Source of the DNA: Glutamicibacter uratoxydans
GTDB taxonomy: Bacteria > Actinomycetota > Actinomycetes > Actinomycetales > Micrococcaceae
Length of the DNA: 64,000 bases
Direction: 5' to 3'
NCBI RefSeq assembly: GCF_006539925.1
Contig: NZ_BJNY01000016.1
Span: 25,423-89,422, forward strand
In this document: one piece after another, positions 57,218 to 64,000 of the stretch
How positions within the stretch are numbered: the stretch's first letter is position 1
Layout of the letters: every line of letters begins with the position of its first letter
Program-made: the position numbers and the translations under genes
Notes under the pieces: model-generated
Told to the model about the DNA's origin: nothing
Seen by the model: the letters and a program-made list of their open reading frames with translations, nothing else
Database searches by the model: none

Positions 57218-58378
57218 TTGATTACTAACTTCAACGGAGACTGCCAGGTGCACTTTGGCAATTCTAAAGTGGCGCGCTCGACGTTTAGATACACCAATGA
57301 CTGCGGTGCCATAGTTGTGCCAAAGGATCTGCGCGTAGTCCCGATCTTCAGCATGACTGAGGTCGGCGAAGGGAAACATGTCATTGGTGTCGGCTATTGC
57401 ACTATGTTGCTCACACACGATGATGAGCTGAGGTTGGAGACTGTTATCTCAGACGTTTGGCGGCTGACTTCACGTGCAGACTCTAAACGTAAGTCAAGAA
57501 CCAAGAAGTCTGCATGGACTCCGATAGTGCATTTCTCAGAAGCAACGGTGCCCAATTCAGGTGACTGCCCCGAATTGAACTTTATCGGGAATGAACTTAG
57601 GAATGTCATAGAGCACGAAGTAGAGCACCGCGGAGAACATCTATTGCCTTCGGCGGCTAAGGCAATTTGTGAGATGTCTCGTGAGAATGTGGTGGATATC
57701 CGAAACCTCCGTTATGAGTTGGAGTCCCGTCTCGCTGAATCCAGCAGCAATTCAAATGCGCTGGAAGATTTTACAGAAATTACAGCGCAGCTACTCCAAT
57801 TCAATATCATCAGCAGCAAGGTCGCCGATCAGGCGCGTGAAGCAGTCCGTGAAGGCCTGCGTGTCTATGAGTACGATCGCGACGTTTACCACGGATACCG
57901 AAAGCTGCAGGACCCAACACTGCTTATTAAAGAGCAACCTGCAACTTCTGAGATGCGCCCATGGATTCGGCAACATGATGCTGCTATCAGGCAGTGCCTG
58001 CAACTCCAGCTTCAGATGGAAAGGGAATCGCAGACTATCCAAGCGTTGGTTTCTTCGGTGGTGGGAATCTCAAGTTCTCGCGAAGCGGATGCACAGTCGC
58101 GGTTCAACGTGTTGGCCGTGGTGTTCTCGATAGGCATCGGTGTGCCCGCATTGTTCCTCGCGCTCTATGGCGCCAGTGGAGTCTTTAAATTCAAGGGCCT
58201 GGGCTCTTGGACCGCAATGCTGCCGATTCTGCTGCCGCTCGTGCTGGCTGCGGCGTTTGTTCTCTCGCGTACACCGAAGGGCAGAGCCAAAAAGACTTGG
58301 ACATTTTGGAGCTATAGCGCCATTATTTTGATGGCCGGAATGTTCACTTTGGTCTTAGCTTATTTAGCCGTGCAATAG
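57218..58378 (+). CDS. Orphan membrane protein with CorA-like C-terminal topology
   Basis: A 386-residue protein. Residues 1-125 look like a soluble alpha/beta domain. Residues 125-290 are charged and helical (likely coiled coil, RNLRYELESRLAESSSNSNA; QLQLQMERESQTIQALVSSV). Three hydrophobic helices end it (about 295-318, 328-350, 362-383). The long helix leading into FNVLAVVFSIGIGVPALFLA and then LYG resembles CorA-type transporters, but the GMN motif is absent (YGAS). Start is TTG 57218 with GAGGA upstream. The gene is visibly lower in GC and different in codon use from glmM and nnr, suggesting transfer. The function is unknown. Confidence 0.72.
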   Translation: MITNFNGDCQVHFGNSKVARSTFRYTNDCGAIVVPKDLRVVPIFSMTEVGEGKHVIGVGYCTMLLTHDDELRLETVISDVWRLTSRADSKRKSRTKKSAWTPIVHFSEATVPNSGDCPELNFIGNELRNVIEHEVEHRGEHLLPSAAKAICEMSRENVVDIRNLRYELESRLAESSSNSNALEDFTEITAQLLQFNIISSKVADQAREAVREGLRVYEYDRDVYHGYRKLQDPTLLIKEQPATSEMRPWIRQHDAAIRQCLQLQLQMERESQTIQALVSSVVGISSSREADAQSRFNVLAVVFSIGIGVPALFLALYGASGVFKFKGLGSWTAMLPILLPLVLAAAFVLSRTPKGRAKKTWTFWSYSAIILMAGMFTLVLAYLAVQ

Positions 58379-58412
58379 CTAAGACGGGCCAAAGTGCCTG
58401 ACGGAGGATCTG

Positions 58413-59939
58413 CTAGAACCCGAATTCCTTCATGGCTGCCGGCAAGCGGTCGATCAGGCGCGACGCGCTGACGGTGCCATCCTTGGCGGTGATGCGGCCG
58501 AGGTATCCGTGGATGGATGCCGCGCAGGCAGTCAGTTCCATCATTCGGCTATTGGAGACTGTCTGCAGGCCGCTGACGCCGGTGATGGAGCTGTCCGAGA
58601 GCAGGTAACCGAGGATGCCTGTCAGCACGTCTCCGCTGCCAGCTGTAGCCAGCTGCGCCGCTCCGTGGCACACAACCAGGCTGCTGCCGTTAGGAGCCAC
58701 AATGTAGCTGGTGGGGCCCTTGAGCAGAACCACCGCGTTATAGGCCAGCGCAGCCCATCGGGTCCATCGCACCGGATCGGTAGCGATTTCCTCGGTGGTC
58801 ACGCTGACTCCGGCACGGCGCAGAAGCATGCGCAGTTCCTTGGCATGAGGGGTCAGCACGCGAGGCTGCTCGCTCGGTCCGGTAGGCACCAGTTCAAGGC
58901 CGGAGGCATCGATGACCGCCGGCTGACGGCTGGTGAACACATCGGCGATGATGCCGGTTGGGGGAGTACGGCTGTCCAGTCCTGGGCCAATGGCCCAGGC
59001 AGAGATCTTAGCGCCGCGCCCATGCAGGTAGCGGCGGGCGGAAGACAATGCCTCGCGGATCTGCTCGTCATCCAGCGGCACGGTTTCAGGTGCCGCAGCG
59101 GCAACTAAGCCAGCAATTTCTTCCGGCACGTGGGTGCGCAGCAGGCCGACGCCGCAGTTCACCGCGGCGCGGGCAGTTAGCTGTGCGGCTCCCGGGTAGA
59201 GTTCCGAGCCGGCAATCAGGCCGAGGACGCCGCGCTGGTACTTGTGCCGTCCAGCGTCGCGCCAGGAGCGGTGCTGGTCCAGAAGCTCGCGGGCAACGTT
59301 TTCATCCACCAGCTGGGTCTGGGCATTCTGTTCTGAGAAGTCGAAGTCTAGTGACGCAACCGAAAGTTCACCGGTAACCAGCGGTCCGTCCCCGATGAGC
59401 AGGCCGGTCTTCATGGCGCCGAAGGTCAGCGTGCGTTCAGCCAGCAGTACGTCGTCATCGGCTAGGCCCGTGGCTGCGTCAAGTCCAGAGGGGACGTCGC
59501 AGGCGAGCACGCGGGCTCCGCGGGGAAGATTTGGAAGGTCGGCGCCGGGACGGTAGCCGATGCCGTAGATCGCATCGATCACCAGCGAGGCGTTGGCCAG
59601 TGCATCCTGGCCCTGGGAAAGCGGCAGCAATGTGCCCCCAGCCTTCGTATAGTCTGCCAGTGCCTCTGCATGGATCTTGTCGGTGCATTGCAGCGCAAGA
59701 ATTGAGCATCCCAGTTCAGCCAGCTGCGCCAGGGCGTAGAGGCCGTCGCCACCGTTGTTGCCCGGGCCGATCAAACCCACAACCAGGCTCTGGGTAGTCA
59801 GCGGGTGCTCATCAAGCATGGCAACAGCTTCGCTGGCCAGCGCGGTGGCGGCCAGTTTCATCAACGTGGCATCGCCGCGGCGAGCAATCTCCTGAGATTC
59901 AACCACACGTACTTGCGCAACACTGTAGACAGGGATCAT
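58413..59939 (-). CDS. nnr: Bifunctional NAD(P)H-hydrate repair enzyme
   Basis: A 508-residue fusion that repairs damaged NADH and NADPH. Residues 1-210 form the epimerase (YjeF N-terminal) domain with VGLIGPGNNGGDGLYALAQL and IDAIYGIGYRPG. Residues 220-508 form the ADP-dependent dehydratase, a ribokinase-like fold with GVLGLIAGSELYPGAAQL, VLTPHAKELRML and the catalytic TAGSGDVLTGILGYLL. ATG 59939. It lies 65 bases downstream of acpS on the same strand, a common actinobacterial arrangement. Confidence 0.96.
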   Translation of the reverse strand: MIPVYSVAQVRVVESQEIARRGDATLMKLAATALASEAVAMLDEHPLTTQSLVVGLIGPGNNGGDGLYALAQLAELGCSILALQCTDKIHAEALADYTKAGGTLLPLSQGQDALANASLVIDAIYGIGYRPGADLPNLPRGARVLACDVPSGLDAATGLADDDVLLAERTLTFGAMKTGLLIGDGPLVTGELSVASLDFDFSEQNAQTQLVDENVARELLDQHRSWRDAGRHKYQRGVLGLIAGSELYPGAAQLTARAAVNCGVGLLRTHVPEEIAGLVAAAAPETVPLDDEQIREALSSARRYLHGRGAKISAWAIGPGLDSRTPPTGIIADVFTSRQPAVIDASGLELVPTGPSEQPRVLTPHAKELRMLLRRAGVSVTTEEIATDPVRWTRWAALAYNAVVLLKGPTSYIVAPNGSSLVVCHGAAQLATAGSGDVLTGILGYLLSDSSITGVSGLQTVSNSRMMELTACAASIHGYLGRITAKDGTVSASRLIDRLPAAMKEFGF

Positions 59940-60004
59940 AAGTCAAACAATACTCACCCGGCGGCGCTAACCAGCAGTTTAATGCGATCCGTGTCGCCTG
60001 TGAT

Positions 60005-60358
60005 CTACAACTTCTCGGCAATGACCATGGCGATGGCCATGTCTCCGTCATGGGACATGGTCAAATGCCATGAGGTGATGCCGCGGCGTTCGCTTTCTTC
60101 CTGCACGGAACCGATCAGGTGGATCTGCGGGTCGCCCGATGCGTCCTTGATGATGCTGCAGTCCTGCCAGTTCATCCCCGAGGGTGCGCCAAGTGCCTTG
60201 GCAATGGCTTCCTTGGCGGCAAAGCGGGCGGCCAGGGAACGCAGCGGAAGGTCGCGCTCAACGTCGGTGAAGAGCCTGTCGCGCAGTTTCGGTGTCTTTT
60301 CAAGCTGCCGGCCGAAGCGCGGCACGTCGACGATGTCTACACCAATTCCTGCAATCAT
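60005..60358 (-). CDS. acpS: Holo-[acyl-carrier-protein] synthase
   Basis: A 117-residue enzyme that moves 4'-phosphopantetheine from CoA to acyl carrier protein. It begins [19 protein letters not shown], with the metal-binding Asp, and has [17 protein letters not shown] with the catalytic Glu-Lys, then [25 protein letters not shown] lies before ATG 60358; the frame extends 24 codons upstream over the glmS terminator and is not used. It needs CoA, whose synthesis starts with the nearby coaA. Confidence 0.96.
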   Translation of the reverse strand: MIAGIGVDIVDVPRFGRQLEKTPKLRDRLFTDVERDLPLRSLAARFAAKEAIAKALGAPSGMNWQDCSIIKDASGDPQIHLIGSVQEESERRGITSWHLTMSHDGDMAIAMVIAEKL

Positions 60359-60388
60359 GCCTTCCAGTTTATCCAGCAGTTTCGGGGC

Positions 60389-60431
60389 AAAAAAATTGCG
60401 GGCCTCCCATTCAACATGGAAGACCCGCAAT
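60389..60431 (-). terminator. Terminator of glmS
   Basis: On the minus strand, ATTGCGGG ... CCCGCAAT form the outer stem with an inner CCAT/ATGG pairing, followed by a run of T (the A-run at 60389-60394 on the plus strand). Confidence 0.88.
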
Positions 60432-60448
60432 CAGTGCTTGGTGAAGGA

Positions 60449-62317
<1,869 letters not shown>

Positions 62318-62467
62318 GGGAAAAAGACTACCGGTTCGGGCCAAGGGGGCGTTACTAATCGTGGTGCACCCCTCAAAAAAGATCGTGTGATGGATCACTA
62401 ATCCGGGTAATAATCCGCTGGATTACTGGGAGCGGGGTTAGCGGTATTTGAGCTGGAGCACTAATTC

Positions 62468-63445
62468 TTGGCAGAATTTGACCTCGTGGAACCACGCGAC
62501 ACACTCGAACCGACCATCACGCCGTTCGTAGATCTTGAACGAGCTACCTGGGCGCGACTCTCCAACCAGATGGAACAGCCTCTGAACCTCGATGACATCG
62601 AGAGGCTGCGCGGTCTGGGCGATGCCTTGGACCTTCAGGAAGTGCGCGACGTCTACCTTCCACTTAGCCGCCTGCTGTACCTCTATGTCCAAGGGGCCGG
62701 GGCCACGCACCGGGCCACCACCACCTTCCTCGGGGAGCAGACCAGCCGCACCCCTTTCGTCATCGGTGTTGCAGGTTCGGTGGCAGTGGGCAAGTCCACC
62801 ACCGCACGTGTGCTGCGCGAAATGCTGCGCCGCTGGCCTGAAACCCCGGACGTGCAGCTGATTACCACCGACGGTTTCCTCTACCCGAACGCCGAGCTGG
62901 AGCGCCGCGGCATCATGCACCGCAAGGGCTTCCCAGAATCCTATGACCGCCGGGCCCTGCTCAAGTTCGTTTCTGCGGTGAAGTCCGGTGCCAAGGAAGT
63001 CAGCGCCCCGGTGTACTCGCACCTGACCTATGACATCATTCCGGGCCAGCGCCAGTGGGTGCGCTCGCCGCAGGTGCTGATCGTCGAGGGCTTGAACGTG
63101 CTGCAGCCTGCGCGCACCCGTTCGGATGGAACCGTCGGCCTTGCCTTGAGCGACTTCTTCGACTTCTCCGTATATGTCGACGCGAAGACCAAGCATATTG
63201 AAGAGTGGTACATCCGCCGCTTCATGAAGCTGCGTTCCGGCGCCTTCTCCGACCCGGCCAGCTATTTCCACCGTTATTCAAAGCTCACCGACGAAGAAGC
63301 CAGGGAAACAGCGCACGGGATTTGGCGCAGCATCAACGAGCCGAACCTGAAGGAAAATGTGCTGCCCACCCGCGGGAGGGCGCAGCTGGTGCTGCGCAAG
63401 GATGCGGACCACTCTGTGCGCCGAATGCTGTTGCGAAAGATCTAA
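62468..63445 (+). CDS. coaA: Pantothenate kinase, type I
   Basis: A 325-residue enzyme for the first, rate-limiting step of CoA synthesis. The P-loop is [12 protein letters not shown] (residues 100-111). It has [28 protein letters not shown] and [20 protein letters not shown], then [10 protein letters not shown]. These are the marks of the bacterial type I (CoaA) family. Start is TTG 62468. It is divergent from glmS, with a 150-base shared promoter region between them. Confidence 0.97.
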   Translation: MAEFDLVEPRDTLEPTITPFVDLERATWARLSNQMEQPLNLDDIERLRGLGDALDLQEVRDVYLPLSRLLYLYVQGAGATHRATTTFLGEQTSRTPFVIGVAGSVAVGKSTTARVLREMLRRWPETPDVQLITTDGFLYPNAELERRGIMHRKGFPESYDRRALLKFVSAVKSGAKEVSAPVYSHLTYDIIPGQRQWVRSPQVLIVEGLNVLQPARTRSDGTVGLALSDFFDFSVYVDAKTKHIEEWYIRRFMKLRSGAFSDPASYFHRYSKLTDEEARETAHGIWRSINEPNLKENVLPTRGRAQLVLRKDADHSVRRMLLRKI

Positions 63446-63539
63446 GTTTCGTGAACTTCACATGTGCATTCATCAAATACTTCGAATTTTTGGCCTGAAA
63501 AACGCCCTCAGCTAGTAGTCATCTGTGTATGCTCTAAAC

Positions 63540-63938
63540 ATGCTTAAGGGATTCCGCGATTTCATTATGAAGGGCAACGTTGTCGATCTGGCCGTTGCCG
63601 TGGTCATTGGCGCTGCATTCGGCGCAGTAGTAACTGCCTTGGTGGACAACATCTTGATGCCACTGATCGCAGCATTGGTCGGCTCGCCAAACTTCGACGC
63701 TTTCCTGTTGGTTGATATCAACGGTGTCGAGATCAAGTTCGGTGTCTTCCTGACCGCCCTGGTCAACTTCCTGCTCATCGCAGCCGCCGTGTACTTCGCA
63801 CTGGTCCTGCCAATGAACAAGGCCACCGAAATGCTCAACCGCAAGCGCGGCATCACCGCAGAAGAAGAGGAAGCAGAGCCAGATCCGCAGCTGGCACTGC
63901 TGGAGCAGATCCGCGACGAGCTCAAGTCTCTGCGCTAA
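63540..63938 (+). CDS. mscL: Large-conductance mechanosensitive channel
   Basis: A 132-residue channel that opens on hypo-osmotic shock. It has the N-terminal helix MLKGFRDFIMKGNVVDLAVA, the first membrane helix (VVIGAAFGAVVTALVDNILM, ending in MPLI), an extracellular loop, the second helix and a charged cytoplasmic bundle ending LLEQIRDELKSLR. No ribosome binding site lies before ATG 63540 or the in-frame GTG 63525, so a leaderless mRNA is possible. Confidence 0.96.
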   Translation: MLKGFRDFIMKGNVVDLAVAVVIGAAFGAVVTALVDNILMPLIAALVGSPNFDAFLLVDINGVEIKFGVFLTALVNFLLIAAAVYFALVLPMNKATEMLNRKRGITAEEEEAEPDPQLALLEQIRDELKSLR

Positions 63939-63967
63939 AGAACTTTCATCATCACTCGTCTGCAGGC

Positions 63968-64000
63968 GGGGATAGCAGTCGTCCAACGGCTGCTATCCCC
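63968..64000 (+). terminator. Terminator hairpin after mscL (at window edge)
   Basis: GGGGATAGCAG (63968-63978) pairs perfectly with CTGCTATCCCC (63990-64000). The expected T-run lies outside the window. Confidence 0.75.

Noticed and set aside
62318..62467. A glmS ribozyme or riboswitch before glmS
   Set aside because: The 150-base spacer shows no ribozyme-like core or pseudoknot that I can recognise, and such ribozymes are mainly found in Firmicutes.

Overview
The window is a stretch of chromosome from a high-GC Gram-positive bacterium. It most likely comes from the Micrococcaceae (Arthrobacter / Glutamicibacter group). This is inferred from several things seen together: the order tRNA-Trp, secE, nusG, rplK, rplA; a short adenylate kinase; no rpsD between rpsK and rpoA; many GTG and TTG starts; an actinobacterial-type acidic N-terminus on NusG; and -10 boxes of the TAGNNT type. 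Nearly all of it is core information-processing and cell-envelope genes. No transposase, integrase, CRISPR array or phage gene was seen.

Layout. (1) 1-5.7 kb: the end of a YgfZ-like folate-binding protein, pfkA, and a PspC envelope-stress cluster. Three small or medium membrane proteins sit on the minus strand, divergent from a PspC-fused histidine kinase and a LuxR-type regulator. (2) 5.7-11.8 kb: aspartate aminotransferase, tRNA-Trp, secE-nusG, rplK-rplA, a candidate C-rich-loop small RNA, an L10-type leader with an attenuator, and rplJ-rplL. (3) 11.9-22.1 kb: an acyltransferase and a YbaK-like deacylase lie between rplL and rpoB; then rpoB-rpoC and a small membrane protein. (4) 22.7-27.2 kb: the str operon rpsL-rpsG-fusA-tuf. 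(5) 27.3-31.2 kb: a 1290-residue polytopic membrane protein. (6) 31.6-36.9 kb: the S10 operon from rpsJ to rpsQ, closed by a terminator. (7) 37.0-39.8 kb: four non-ribosomal genes that split S10 from spc. (8) 40.3-50.8 kb: the spc and alpha operons (rplN to rplO, secY-adk-map, infA-rpmJ-rpsM-rpsK-rpoA-rplQ). (9) 50.9-53.1 kb: a minus-strand array of small lipoprotein genes, two of them visibly decayed. (10) 53.2-64 kb: truA, rplM-rpsI, glmM, an orphan membrane protein, then nnr, acpS and glmS on the minus strand, coaA and mscL.

How the genes work together. The window supplies most of the large- and small-subunit ribosomal proteins, two elongation factors, IF-1, three RNA polymerase subunits, the Sec channel (SecY, SecE) and methionine aminopeptidase, so it covers transcription, translation and the start of export. 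GlmS and GlmM make glucosamine phosphates for peptidoglycan. CoaA and AcpS make CoA and transfer its phosphopantetheine arm.

The most unusual signals are in RNA structure between genes. There is a four-helix junction with two GAAA tetraloops between rpmJ and rpsM, a small RNA with repeated CCCCCAAG loops before rplJ, a three-way junction between fusA and tuf, and nested leaders before rplK, rplJ, rpsJ and infA. Besides these, the decaying lipoprotein array and the CorA-like orphan at 57.2 kb deserve a second look. All promoters are judged by eye and are weaker calls than the genes.
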